From Deuterostichococcus epilithicus (Eukaryota > Chlorophyta > Trebouxiophyceae > Prasiolales > Stichococcaceae), in contig JAVTLE010000008.1 in assembly GCA_033439295.1 (NCBI GenBank), positions 1,426,001 to 1,490,000 of the forward strand: 64,000 bases of DNA, in the 5' to 3' direction. The notes below the pieces were generated by a model. It was not told the origin of the DNA and searched no databases. It saw only the letters and a list, made by a program, of their open reading frames with translations. Position 1 is the first letter of the stretch, and every line of letters starts with the position of its first letter. Position numbers and translations under genes: made by a program. Below, one piece after another: positions 11,982 through 24,325 of the stretch.

Positions 11982-14900
11982 ATGGGCGCAACTGATAGAC
12001 CGTCCAGGAATCGTAAGCCACCCGAGACCTTTGTGGCAGGGCCCGCTTCGGGCCGCATCAATAGAAGCACCTCCCCAGAACTGTATTCAGACACCAGTGC
12101 AGAAGCAGAAACAGGCGACCCGCCGTCACGGGGCCTGCAAGCGCCGCTGTTCACCCAGCAGGCGCCTGCTGCAGCTGCGCACGCAGCGGCGGCGCCACCG
12201 CCAGATTCCGGATCGCTTCACAACGGACAGAGGCTGCAGGTGCGTCAGCTGACGAGACGGCATGCTTGTCTGCTTGTCTGGTGGCAAGCCTTTCTACCGA
12301 GCCGGCGCGTCTCGCAAGCATGGTTTGGCTGTTGGCACATGACGGTGCAGCACGATCAACCCATTCCTCTCTCTTGGCCCCGCAGCTGCGGCGTTGGACG
12401 GGCCCGGACCAGTCCGAGCAGGTCGGCGTGGTGCAGGGGGTGACGGGGCATGCCTGCGATGTCGTTGTCAATGGCGAGGGACCCTTCCGCGTGGTCAAAT
12501 ACGCTGGCGAAGAGCTGGTGCTGGACCGCAAGGGCTCCTTCCAGGTGCTCGGCCTCCTGCAGGCGCAGCCGTTGGTGCTGCCGCCCCAGCTGCTGCAGCA
12601 GCTGGCGCCGCAGCAGCCGCATCAGCGGCCGCAGCAGGCCAGGCCCTCGCTGCTGCTGCTGCAGCAGCAGCAGCAGCAGCAGCAGCTGCAACGACCGCAG
12701 GAGGCGCCAGCTGCAACAACAGCGGCGCTGCACAGGCCGCTCGTCATAAGGCTGCAGCAGCAGCAGAGGCAGCTGGCCACAGGCGCGGTGCGGCTGCAGC
12801 TACAGGCGCAGCCGGCTGGCCAAGTGCGCCCGCCACAGGCTGGTGCGTATGTAGGGTACGCGCACTCGCCGGCGCCGGCCGGCGCGCGGCCACAGGTCCC
12901 AGCTCATCCGTGGCAGCTTGGAGTACCAGGGGCTGCAGCAGCCCCGGAGCATGCTCCTGACCGGGACAGCAGCGGGGTGGCCGGCTTCGAGGGCCTTCTG
13001 GGGGCGGAGGTGCCGCGGCGGCCACGGTCCGGCACCACGCCACGTGCCAGCGCACAGGCCAGCAGCGCCTTCATGCGCCACATCCACAGCGCAGAGCAGC
13101 CAATCGATGGCGAAACAGGCGGCAACCTCAATGGCCACCTGCCGGGGCGGGCGCCACATAACGGAGCGCACGCCAATGGCAGCGACCGCGCCGACAGCTC
13201 TGCGGCGCCGGCCGGCGCGCCCGGCAAGCCGCTGGCGCTCGCAGAGGCATTGCGGCAACCTTCTCATGGCACCGTGGCGCCGGTAGCAGAGCGCAGATCG
13301 GATGCCCAGCCGGTGAAGCCTGCGGCAGTGCGTGTCATGTCGATGCCGGTGGACCCAGCCGCCGTTGTCGCCGCCCTGGGGGCAAAGCGACAGCGCATCG
13401 CATCGCCACCAGTCACGTCGCCTGCCGAGGTGCTGCCTCGACAGGGCCAGCAATCCGAGCGGCAGGTGCAGCAGCAGCGGCACGCATCGCCGGGCAGCCA
13501 GCCGGCGTCCGCACAGCAGCAGCAGGCGTTGAAGCCTCCGGCACGGCAGGCACCACAGCCGAATAGTGTGGCACAGTCACCAGCGGCGGCAGATTTGGCA
13601 CCGTCGGCAACGAAGCCGGCGCGGCAGCGGCAGCATGTGGCCGGCCCATCGGCTGCAACCTCTGCAGTCAAGGGGGCTGCAGCGGCCAAGACTGCGGCGG
13701 CCGCCACCAAGATGGCCCCAGTGCAACAGGGCGAGTCCACGCAGCCTGCTCCTGGCAAGCTGACCGCGAGAAGGGCGCCCTCAAAGGTGAGCCACGATCA
13801 GCTTTGCCCGGCCAGCCCTTCCCTGCAGCGGCAGTGTGGCGTGTGCGCGGCCCTCTGCACTAAACCTACGACACGCTCTGCGGGGGGACCTTCTTGCCTG
13901 GTGTGTGGTCCGCATGCCCGTTGATTCTGCCCCCGCGCGTGCTCAGGGCCGGCGGCACCCGGGCCCCGGCGGCGGCGGCAAGGCGGTGCTGCTGGACGAC
14001 GACTTCCTGCATGCTGCTTCCGGCTCCAAAGCCGCAGCCAGGCGCCAGCTCGGCGCCGCCAGCGCCGGGGGCAAGCCCTCCCCTGGCACCGCCGAGCNCC
14101 CCGACTCGGCGCAGGGCAGGGCCGCCGCCAGGCAGGAGCAGCAGAAGGCGTCAGGCCAGGCCAGGGGCGGCGCCGCAGAGCCTGCGGCCAGCAGCGGCCC
14201 CGCTGGCGGCGGCAGCACGGTGCTCGGAGGCGGAGCAAAGGGCACCACCCAGATCGGCAAGCCAGGTCGGTGGGCAGGCTTGCCCCTGGCTTGCTGCTTG
14301 CTTGCCTGCCAATGAATGCAGTGCAGCGTCGTATGCTTTGCGTATCAGATTTCCATTCGCCTCCATCAGGGCGGGGCTGCCGCCCCGGCAATCTCACCCA
14401 ACGATCCCAAAGTCACAGATTGCAAGACGTACAGTTCAGTGTTGGCAAGCACTGCTCCATCCTACATGTCTCCTGCATCTGTCCGCAGTCGAGCCGAAGC
14501 CGGTGGGCGCCACGGAGCAGCTGCGCCGGGAGCTGGCGGCCTCGCGGCTGCAGACGCTGCTGGGCAGTCTGACGCGTACCAAGGAGTCCATCGGGCAGGC
14601 CAACGCGCACGTCATGCGCAACGCCGCAGGCGCCGGCAAGCGCATGGTGCAAATCATCGTGGAGCGCATCGGTCGGGTGCGCCAGTTTTTGTGAGAACAT
14701 TCTTGAGAGGGAAAGCAACAGCGTTATCTGTCTTCACCCCTCCGTGCGCCGCTTCGTGACGCGGCCAGCATGCGGCGCCGGCGGTGCAGGCCCCCCGCCA
14801 TTGACGCGCTGGCTCACCCAGCTGGCCCAATGCACAGCGGAGTCTTCCTCGGGCAACCCCCGAGGACTGCTTTTCTCCTGCCTGTGCCTGCAGGAGCTGA

Positions 14901-17900
14901 GCCTGGATCGGCGGGTGGACATGCTGTACCTGGCGGACTCGCTGCTGCAGGCCAGCCAGCGGGCGCCGCCCGGCGCGGCGCCTGACGCGCACAACCCCAT
15001 CGCCCGCGTCTTCCGCGACACCATTGCCGCCGCGCTGCCGCGGTGAGCGCCGCCCGGCCGCCGTCTGGCTGACTTTGCTGCCGCGCTGCTGCCGCTGCGG
15101 CGCGTGGCGGTTGTCGCTGCGGCGATGCCGACAGCTGCCATGTCCAGCTGCTTCGTCAGTGCCATCGGGAGCCGTCTCGTGCACCCTTCCGTTCACATGC
15201 GATGCGCCACCCACTCTGTGTCAGAAATGCAGGCTGGTAGATGCTGTGTCCCAGTCGCGGGACGGGCGGCACCGCGCCCACAAGGTGCTGCAGATCTGGG
15301 CGGCCCGCGACTTGCTGCCGGTCAAGGTGACGAAATTTTCAAGTCCTGTCATGGGGTCGCTACAATCCGAACATCCGCCCCCTGCCGGCCTCGTCCCTGC
15401 CTTGACCACCAGCCGCCCGCTTTGGCTGCAGTCGTTTGCAGGCCAGCAGTCTGGGGAGCGGCTGCATCCACGCTGGCGACTGCTTTCTGCCCGCGCCGTG
15501 GCAGCAAGCTGATAGGGCATGGGTTTGAGGAGCAAGTGCGAGGGCCCGGTGGCTGACGCACGCGCGTCTCTTGGGCGGCAGGTGCTGCGGCCGGTGGCGG
15601 ACCAGCTGGCGGCGAGCATCGCGGCCGACGCGGCGGCGCCGGTGGACCCCATTGCGGCGGCGGAGCAGCGCGACCCGCGGGCGCCCATGTTCCTGGAGCT
15701 CAGCGGCGGCAGCGGCGCCGGCGTGCGCCTGCAGCTCAAGGTGCTTAAGGGTTGAAAAACCCTCAACCCCCAGATGGGCTCCCCTCATCTGGCATGCCGC
15801 ACACGTGATGCGAGCGGGTGTCCGCCTGCCTGGTCCTAAGTCCCAAACCCTGCCCCCCCAGCTCCATCGACCAGTGCCGACGGCTGGAGGCTGGCCTTGC
15901 CGCGCAGGCGGAGGCGGAGGCGGACTCTGAGGAGGCCTGGCCGCAGCCGGCGCCGCAGGCGCAGTCGCCGCTCGTGCGCGCCGAGTACGCCTGGCTGTCC
16001 TGCGCCCGGAAGGGTGAGGCGGCTTCTATTCAGCACGCATAGCTTGCACTGACCACCTCGCTGGGCCGGTCCAGCTGCGTCGGCGGCGAGTGGGCTGTCC
16101 CCAGCTTGCTCTGCGCGTGTCGAGCTGACGATGGGAGCGCCCCTGCGTGTTGCGAGATCCTGGGACTGGCATGTGCAGAGCGCGCCTACTCACAATCCCC
16201 ATTGCACCCGCCGCCGGAGGACGCGCGTCTGGCCGCAGGCGCAGACGACCCCTGGCGAGTCGAGGCCCCGCCCGGTGAGTTTACCTGCGGGCGGCATCGG
16301 TGTCCTAATGGTGTTGCAGGCGGCGGAGGCGGCTGTTGGGCACTGTTCACCCCAGTTGCCGTCTTGCCATCTCAACCGACTTCAGGCAGCTGGCTGCCGC
16401 GGCAGGCAGTTGCCGCAGTCTCCAGGGGGGATTGCCTTCGAAAATGGGCCCACACCGTGTGTGATGTTCCCGCCCAAGCAGCGCCGGCGCCGCCACGCCG
16501 GCCGAGCTCTTTGTAGAACACGAAGCAGTGCACTCCTCTGCAGGCCTGGGGGGCGGGGCGGACGCCGGCAAGCCGCCGCCGTCGCCGCAGCGGCCGCCGT
16601 GGGCGCCTCGCCATGACGTGCCGGCCGACATGGAGCTCGTGCCGCCGTCGCCGGAGCGGCCGTGGGCGCCACGCCACGAGGCCTTCGTCTCCCCCACCGA
16701 GCCGCTGACCGCGGCCCGGACAGGCACGCCCCTCCCATCAGGCCTGGACCCCTCCCGCAGCTGCGAGCGCGCGCCTCGGTGGCGAGTGCTGCAACATGTG
16801 CTGCGGCGTGTGAAACTATGCTGCATGGCACCATGTCACATGCCGTTCCCTGGCAACGACGCATGGACGGCAACCAAGGCTGCCTCGGACTGCCCACAGG
16901 CAGCGTGCACCAGCACTACAGCCCGGCACTGGCGTATTCGCCGGACTGGGAAGATTCCATGCTGGGGCGCGACCAGAAGCCGCCTCCGCCGTGGGTGGTC
17001 GACGCCGCTCATGCGGCGGGGGCGGTTGCTGCGCCGCCGCCGTGGGCCGGCGGTAGCGCCACGCCGTCAGCGGCGGCGCCCTGGCTCGCCGTCGGCAACG
17101 GCGGCTCCCAGCACCAGCAGCCGCGGCAGTATCATGCGGGGGTGCCGCCGCAGGCAAACATGCAGCAGCCGCAGCAGCAGCCACCGCCGCAGCAGCAGCA
17201 GCAGCATTATCAGCAGTGGCAAGCACACCAGCAGACGCAACAGTCGCAGCATGCGCCACCGGCTTTCCAGCAGCAGGCGCCGCCGCAGCAGTACGGCCAG
17301 CAACATGGGGCGCCCGCTTTTCAGCAGCCGCAGCCGCAGCAGCCACCCGCCAGCATCGCAGAGCACATGCGGCTGCCGCCTCCAGACCTGGCGCGTGCCT
17401 CGCGGCCAGACCAGCAGGCGCCGGCATTGGCGACCAGCTTCCCGCCGCCGCCGCAGCTGCAGGCCCCTTCTGGGGGCCAGCTATACATGGAGCAGCATCA
17501 ACAGCAGCATCAGCAGCTCGCCCAGCCGGGCATGGGCGCGCAGTACTCACAGGCAGGCCCGGGCCTGTGGCAGCAGCAGCAGCAGCAGCCGCCGCAGCAG
17601 CCCCAGCAATGGCACGCACCACAGGGCGCCGCGCCAAATCCCACAGACGCCGTGGCCTTTGCGCAGCAGGCACTCAGCCTACATGCTGCAGGCAACCTTT
17701 CGCCTCACCCGGATCCCTCTGTGTGACCTTGTTGCTTGCTCCACGGTGATTGACAGCAGGCCGGCTGCCTCGTGAAGGATGAAGAGGAGAGATATCGCCA
17801 TGTTTGCTGGGTTTGCGCCATCCCGCGCAGCAAGCATTGCGTGTCGCTGAATCGTGACCCTACGCGCAGGCGCGCCGCCGCCACTGCCGGACAGCGGGCC

Positions 17901-18036
17901 GCCGCTGCCGCCTGGCGAGGACGTCGCGCCGCCGCTGCCTGATTCGCCCCCGCCGCTGCCGCCCGCGGAGCCGCTGGACTTTCCTCCGTCACCGCCGCCG
18001 GTGCCATCAGATCAGCCGCCGCTGCCACCGGACTGA
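11982..18036 (+). CDS. HUA2-like CID-domain nuclear protein
   Basis: Resembles plant HUA2/HULK proteins, which bind RNA polymerase II or transcripts through a CID (RPR) domain and affect mRNA processing. Exons read in phase: 11982-12239, 12386-13786, 13947-14265, 14489-14676, 14894-15042, 15233-15326, 15582-15740, then less certain exons to 17725 and a last exon near 17870-18036. The N terminus has a basic RNRKPPE motif and an SH3/Tudor-like beta segment (GVVQGVTGHACDVVVNG). A long Ala/Gln/Pro region follows. The CID covers exons 4-6 with LDRRVDMLYLADSLLQAS, a conserved ALPRLVDAV stretch and RAHKVLQIWAARDLLP. After a Gln/Pro-rich section the protein ends in the PPLP-type proline tail typical of HUA2. 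I do not see a convincing PWWP domain. The exon junction after 15740 does not fit phase simply and needs transcript data. One n lies at 14098. Confidence 0.78.
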
Positions 18037-18393
18037 TGTTTGCTTGTTCTTGGCATGTGCATCTCGCTCATGTGTTCTGCCTGAGAATGTTTTTCGAACT
18101 TCGAAGCTTGAGGTAGGCACACAAGGAATGGCGGAGAGTTTCAGCTGGTTCGATGATGGAGCCTCTGGATGCCGTGGGCAAGCAGGGCGTGTCGGAATAA
18201 ACGATTCGTGTTGCTCAAGACCAATCCCAGAGGCTCTGTCAGATAGGCGCATTGATTGTAACGACAACCCACACGAGCCCGTGTCCGCGACACCAGTCAC
18301 AAAGCAGGCCTCGAACTAGGACATTTTGCAGACACTTCCGCAATGGCGGCCTGCCTGCCAGGCACACCATACCAGCCTCACCGCTCGCCAATC
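18037..18393. other. convergent 3' region, with a TGTAA signal at 18258
   Basis: Tail-to-tail region between the HUA2-like gene (+) and the Coa1-like gene (-). A TGTAA pentamer at 18258-18262, about 220 nt after the HUA2-like stop, matches the usual green-algal polyadenylation signal. No coding signal was seen. Confidence 0.45.
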
Positions 18394-21300
18394 TTATGCC
18401 GCCTTGGCCGGGCCCGGCTTGATCGGCTGCTCTTTGTCTGGCACGTGTGTCGCTGTTGAAGACGTTGGCGTCCCCTCGACAGCAGCCTCCACTGCCGCTT
18501 CCTTTGCCGACTGCGGACCTGCCCGCCCGGCGAACAGGGACCGCGCCGAGTGCGCGATGCGCTCATAGAAGAACATGCCTCCGCCCTGCGACCGGCATCA
18601 CGCAGCAGGTCGGTGGATGATGTGCAGAACATGGCATGCAGGTCACCGTCAGAAGCCGAATTTGCGAGGACGAGGCTTAGGCGCTTGCATGGTTTTCGAG
18701 CAGCTGGCCGGCCGTGCAAGGTGTCGCTTCTCCACACAGCATCGCTTGGCTCTGGCAGCGAGGCCGGGCCCGTTCTTGTAGCAAAGGTTGGGGCGGCACC
18801 TCATCCATGGGCTTTGGCGTGGCGTCGCGTTTCTGCGCCTCCTTGGCTGCCCGCTCCGCTTCCTCTGCTTCCTCGTCCTGCAGGTCGTCCGCCTCGTCCT
18901 CGTCCTCGTACACCTTCTGCATCGTCAGTGCCTGCGGGAGCAGCGAGGCGGCAGCTGTGCGAAGCAGTGCCCTGCCTGTCAATGCGCCAGCGGTCTGCAT
19001 CAGCAACAGCCGTGCCGATGCCTTCTCGTGCACTGCTGCAGGCGGTTTTGCATGTCACAGGCAGGTCCCGGTCGCAGCTCTCGGAGCCGAAGACAGCCAG
19101 TCAGCCGCATGCAGTCGCCACTGCATCCTTGCGCAGGAGGCCATGGCCGTTTCAGGAGACGGGTGCACTATGCCCCGTACCTGCAGGAAGGGGTCCCGCA
19201 GCTCGCTGATGATGCTTCCTCGTTGGTAAATTCTGTCATCTCCTGCGAGGTACAGGCGCTGGTCCGACCCCGCAGCCGTCGGCACGTCCACCGCCAGCAG
19301 CTTGAAGTCGTACTTGCCCTGTGCCAGCAGAACTCTCGTTACAGTGTCGAGCAGCAAGGCGCCCCGCGGAGGATTGCGTCTCCATCGCTGCGGGGACAGT
19401 GATGCGCCACAGCCTGAGGTTTGCCGCCACCGGCACACCCGCCAGCAGCAGCTTGAAGTCGTGTCTGCCCTGCAGCGCAGGGTTCAGGGTGCAGCGACAG
19501 GTCGCAGACAGGGTTGAGAGGATGCCCACACCGACACAACGTGAGTAGCAAATGATTGGCCATCGAGCCAAGGGGGCGGCTGCGTTCCCGTTCCCAGCTG
19601 GCACCTCGCACAGGCAGGTGGCTCGCATTCCAGCCCGCACGCGCACGCCGCATGAAATGCAAGCCTTATTGGAAGGGCACTGTCATGAAATCGAGCCCTG
19701 GGGCTCGAGGCTTCACAGGCAACGCACCCGCCGGCGCTTGGCCTCCAGGGACACCAGGCCGCGGTGGTCGGCGCCGCGCAGCGGGAAGATCATCTGCAGG
19801 CGGCGGGAGCGGTACTTGGGGACCAGGCCCTTCAGCCGGAAGCCGCCGCCCGTCAGCACTTGAGCCCGCACGTCCGACCCCGCCAGCGGCGCCCCCATCA
19901 CCTGCAGGCCCCCAGATAGCGCGGATCCGGCAGGTTCGGATCACCGCTGACTGCTGCGGCTTGTGTGTCTCAGTGAAGGGTCTGCCGCCAGTTGCTACAG
20001 ACCGCTTCTGTCCTCGTCCAATCTGGCCGGCGAAATCTCTCGACGACTTCCACCCTCTGTCGGGTTGCACACTGGCACGCGGCCGCTCTCCCCGTGACTG
20101 TCTCCTCCTCAAGGCGCAGCGCGGCGGCAGCGCGGCAGTTGTGAGCGCACCTCAAGCACACTGGGGTGTGTGTTGAGCCGGACCATCGCCTGCCGGTACA
20201 CCGCCTTGGGGTTGATGGTGAAGCGGTGCCGGAAATACAGCCCCGTGAATGCGACGATGGCCGCCGAAAGAGACTACATGGGGCAGCCATGGCAGAGCTT
20301 CAACAGCCCAGCTGTGCATGTCGAGGGTGTCTCTTCCTGATTGACGTTCAGATGGGACAAGCAACCAGGATACAAGGCAAGGCACACATGACAAAAGGGT
20401 CAACACGATTGCAATAGACAGCCAACGGTGAAGGCTCACCAAGAAGCCCAGCTCCGCCATGGTCTCCGACAGGTTGACGAAGATGGAGGTGACGCTGAAC
20501 ATCGTCTTCCTGCAGCACACGCCACCGGGCAGCGTGGTGATGTTGGTGGTTATGAAATCACCAACATGCCAGCCGTGCAAGCTCAGCGGTCGGGGCATCT
20601 GAGCTCAAGCTCCCCAGGAATCATGGTGATGTTGCCGAAGGCGTTGGAACCACATTGCTCCTGCTGCAATGCTGCCGCCACCCACCAGAGGATGTAGACC
20701 AGCGCAACGCCGCCGGCGCCGAGCACCTTGCCGCGGTGGTGCTGCCAGAAGGCCTCCAGCTGCAGCCCCGCGGCGCGCTGCAACCGCCCCGACTGCGCCC
20801 CTGTCGCCCACTGCTTTACCTGCAGCAGTGTGTGCCGCCGAGCCTCAGCGCTGTAAGGCTCCAGCACTGACGTTGCCGCCATCGCTGCAGAGACCGCTGA
20901 GACAGACACGAGGATGACACTCGTTGATGTGCATCCTTGTGCGACATAATGCGCCACTCCTGTATGCACCTTGTCAGGAAGCTGCTTGTAGACGGCTGTG
21001 GAGGTGCTCCCCGCCGTCTGTGTCAGCGCCTTGAACGCGCCGCTGCCTGCCGCAGAGGCCTGCCGCACCCTCTGCAGTGCCGACGGCTGTGACGCTGCAG
21101 CGTCGGCTGTGCTGCCGGCGGGCTTGTCGCTCAACATGCGCCTGCCGCCGCCGCCGCTGCCGGTCTGAGATCGGGCGGGCAGCATCGGGCCGCGCTGGCA
21201 CAGCTGCACATGCCGCTGTGTGACGGCGTTGCCCGTGCCCACATCAAGGCGAGCTTTGACGCTCTGGCATGCATACCGAAGACCCTGCGGCGAGTTTACT

Positions 21301-21555
21301 TGCATTTGTCGGTTCGAATGTCAAATGGTGTAGCATGCGCAAAGTATGATGAGTAATGAAGGCGTGTGGGCAGCTTGCATGGTGTGCATCCCAGCACAAG
21401 GGCAGCGAATTACATTGCAAGCATACCTGCAGGCCTTGCTCGCCGCTGGCAGAGCTGAAAGCGCGCAAAGTGACCAGCTGCTGCGCCGCTGTGTCAGAAG
21501 CGCCTGCCTGCCTGCCTAGGCTCAGGAGCCGCAGAGCCGCGCCTCGTCGGCTCAT
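18394..21555 (-). CDS. mitochondrial Coa1/Tim21-like membrane protein
   Basis: Conserved plant/algal protein of unknown function whose soluble part resembles the Coa1/Tim21 fold. The first exon (from 21555, MSRRGAALRLLSLGRQ...) is Arg/Ser/Ala-rich without acids, a good mitochondrial presequence. It is followed by a Gly/Ala/Ser linker exon (from about 21285), an amphipathic region with one membrane helix near 20700 (VLGAGGVALVYILWW), an exon near 20500 (FVNLSETMAELGF), then FTGLYFRHRFTINPKAVYRQ and a beta-rich core. The core has GAPLAGSDVRAQVLTGGGFR (19905-19845) and GKYDFKLLAVDVPTAAGSDQ (about 19310-19260). The C-terminal region is Glu/Ala-rich and ends at 18394 (GPAKAA). Role in protein import or oxidase assembly is inference only. 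A second, diverged copy of the GKYDFKLL exon sits upstream of the functional one. Confidence 0.7.
19425..19475 (-). pseudogene. diverged duplicate exon in the Coa1-like gene
   Basis: On the minus strand this reads GRHDFKLLLAGVPVAANLRL, clearly related to GKYDFKLLAVDVPTAAGSDQ encoded at about 19310-19260. Both copies are preceded by a cag acceptor directly before the GGC codon. The copy lacks the following conserved DQRLYLAGDD part, so it looks like a duplicated exon now decaying or alternatively used. Confidence 0.6.
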
Positions 21556-22040
21556 TTGTAAGGAACACTGTGCGACGCAGATTTGACGCCGTCAATTCGG
21601 TCAGTAGTGTTGCCAGACTAGCCTGTGAACATGCCGATCACCTGGATCACTGTCAGGAAGACTGTACACACGGTTCGACGTTGCGCAAGAGCAGTAAAGC
21701 ATTCGCAAGACGTATTGACTCAGGCTGTCAGGCGAGAATGTAATCCCAATCTGCATGGAGCGCGATCTGGCAACCTGAGCACCTCGACGCTGGGCAGAAG
21801 CAGCATGAGAGTCCACAGACCCCGAGACTCAGCTCACCTGATGTGGCCTGTAATATCTTCAAGAACTATTGCTGCAGCCTCTACAATTCATGAGCTCCCA
21901 CTTTCATACTGGCAGATTCCGTGCTGGAGATGAGCGCCTGAGTGGAGCGGCAGGCGAACGACCACTTCTTGACGCTATGGAAAAGCGGCAGCGGCCTAGT
22001 CTATCTCGAGACCAGTTCTGTCACACCGAGAGCTACTTGC
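21556..22040. other. intergenic between Coa1-like gene and FolD
   Basis: Both flanking genes are on the minus strand. The stretch should hold the FolD 3' UTR and the Coa1-like promoter. No conserved coding sequence is visible. Confidence 0.4.
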
Positions 22041-24325
22041 CTACTGCACTTTCAGCGTCCGCTTAAAGCCCAGCAGGGTGTTGGTCAGCAGCATCGCGAT
22101 GGTCATGGGCCCCACGCCGCCTGGCACGGGCGTAATGAGCGAAGCTTTTTCCTTCGCTTCCGAAAACTTAACGTCCCCCACTAGCCTGTACCCGCGCTTG
22201 GCCGTCGCATCCTGCGGCGCACAGTCGGGGTCAGGGCATCCGTTAAATGACGCTCGCGCCCAAGCATCAGCGCGCCTGCACCCAATGCGGCTCTGCGAGA
22301 TGTGGCATACTTTGCAGCTGCCGCCAACTGTCGTTTGAGGCGGATCCAGCGGAACGTACGTCCACAGCGTTGATGCCAACGTCGATGACGACAGCGCCGG
22401 GCTTGATCCAGTCGCCGGTGATCATCTCAGCCCTGCCGCAGGCCGCAATCACGACGTCCGCCTCACGGCAGATGTCCGCGCCATTGGGCGTGCGCGAGTG
22501 CACCACCGTGACTGTAGCGTCCCGCCGCTGCGCGTGGGAGCCAACAAGATCAAGACCAGACAGATAAACGAGATCGCTGATTGAAAGGGAACTCGAGCGC
22601 AGGCAAGGCACAGTCGCCGCGGCAACATCTGCGAGTGGCGACATGTGATTCAAAAGCCTACTGCTAGGCACGCAAGTCCATGTCATTTGCTGATGCAGCG
22701 CACCGACCTGCAGCAGCTGTGCAGCAGGGGTGCCGACGATGTTGGAGCGGCCGACGACGACGGCGCGCTTGCCTGACAGCTGCACGCCTGCCCGGTCCAG
22801 CAGTTCCAGACAGCCCTGTAGTGCAGGTGACACATTGTTTGCTCGAGGCTCTGTGAGCAGTCTGAGCACTGCCGCCATGCAGAAGCTCATGGTGCCAGCC
22901 GCACGTGGCAGCTGCCGGTCGATGCTGCTGCGCCCCGGGCCGACCCAAAGTGCAACCGCAAGACTCAAAAGAGATATGGGCGCCCACACCTTGGGCGTGC
23001 AGGCGATGAAGTTGGGCTCCCGCCCGCGCATGGCCAGCATACCGATGTTGGCGGGCGAGAAGCCGTCCACATCCTTCTCAGCGGCGATGGCGTCCAGCAC
23101 CCGCTGCTCATTTATGTGGCGCGGCAGCGGCAGCTGCACCAGGATGCCGTGCACATCGCCGTTGCGGTTGTACCCCTCCACCGCCTGCTCGGACATGATA
23201 CCGATGCCTTCTTATTGCTAAAGCTTGGTCGTCAGCCAGAATGTGAATGGGCTGTAGCCTGCTGCAGGAAGTGGATTTGGACACTATCTCGGCTATGGCA
23301 ACTCATCGAGAGCAGCCACCGCCGTGCTGGAGACAATGCCACAGACACGGTTGCCGCCTTGCCATGCTGCCGCCAAGTGCGTGCTGCATGTGCTGAGCAT
23401 GCCGCCATTCCGCACGAGTCGCCAACCAGTCCCCATGCACGGCTGACCTCGTTCCGCCAGGCACCGGCGGATGCTGCCAGACGCACGCTGCACGCCAGGC
23501 GACGTGCAACCGCCGCCGCAGAGTGCACTCTTTGCGCCGTCATGTGCTGTTGCCACCACAGCATCGAACCTCAAACCCGCATCGACTCACCGCCAGCACC
23601 TCCTCCTCTGTAGCGCCCTCTGGCAGGTCGGTGCCGAAGTCCGTGATGCCGACCTCGGCGCACGCCTTCTTCTTGTTGCGCACATATGTCTCCGAGTCCT
23701 TGCGGGCACCTACCAGGATGACCGCCAGGCCCGGAGCCTACGGCTCGCCACAAGCGCTGTCACAGTCTACAGCCACAGCTCATGTCTTGCAGGCATGTTG
23801 CCTCTGGGGCGTCGGACAGGCCTGGCCGATGGCATGGTGATACTGGCGCATTGGTTATACACCAGCAATCGTTTCCACCGAGGATGCACATACCGCATTG
23901 AACCGCCTATCACATCACATCACATCACACACGCCTTGCCAGTCTTCTCCTTCAGCGCAGCCACCTCCGCAGCGGTCTCCTGCCGGATCGTGGCCGCCGT
24001 GGCCTTGCCGTCAATGAGTTCTGTGCCGCATCAGAGCGCATGTCATGTGGATCCTCATGCGCCATCTTGTGCAGGCAGCACTGCATGATTTGCACCTACC
24101 AGCCGTCATGGTCGTCGAGGCCCGGCAGTCGCTGCGGCGGGTGGGGCGCTGCGATGCCAGCCGCTGCAGGGGCGGCGCCGCACAGCCCAGCGATCGAGCG
24201 CCAGCCGCCAAGCGAGCGGACGGTGCCTTGCGGGCAGCAACGTTCTGACTGTTGCAGTTTGTAGCAATGGGCGCGCAGCGCCCGGACGTGAGACCTGGTG
24301 TGGCGGCCAGCAGTGCGGCCGTCAT
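22041..24325 (-). CDS. FOLD: FolD, methylene-THF dehydrogenase/cyclohydrolase, organellar
   Basis: Bifunctional enzyme that interconverts 5,10-methylene-, methenyl- and 10-formyl-tetrahydrofolate with NADP. Seven exons join in phase: 24325-24100, 24020-23935, 23737-23591, 23184-22990, 22815-22708, 22527-22360, 22211-22041 (366 residues). Exon 1 encodes a Ser/Ala/Arg-rich transit peptide, so this is the plastid (or mitochondrial) form. The enzyme begins [14 protein letters not shown]. Family motifs are [17 protein letters not shown] (substrate site, catalytic Lys), [42 protein letters not shown] (NADP loop) and [17 protein letters not shown]. No key residue is missing. Intron 2 starts with GC rather than GT and contains an ATCAC pentamer repeat. 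Confidence 0.95.

Noticed and set aside
15748-15763. A small hairpin, agggtt-gaaa-aaccct, after the exon ending 15740
   Set aside because: Only 6 bp with a GAAA loop inside an intron; expected by chance in 64 kb.
21300-21330. A ggttcgaat string resembling a tRNA T-loop
   Set aside because: No matching acceptor, D or anticodon arms could be folded around it, and it lies at an exon edge of the Coa1-like gene.
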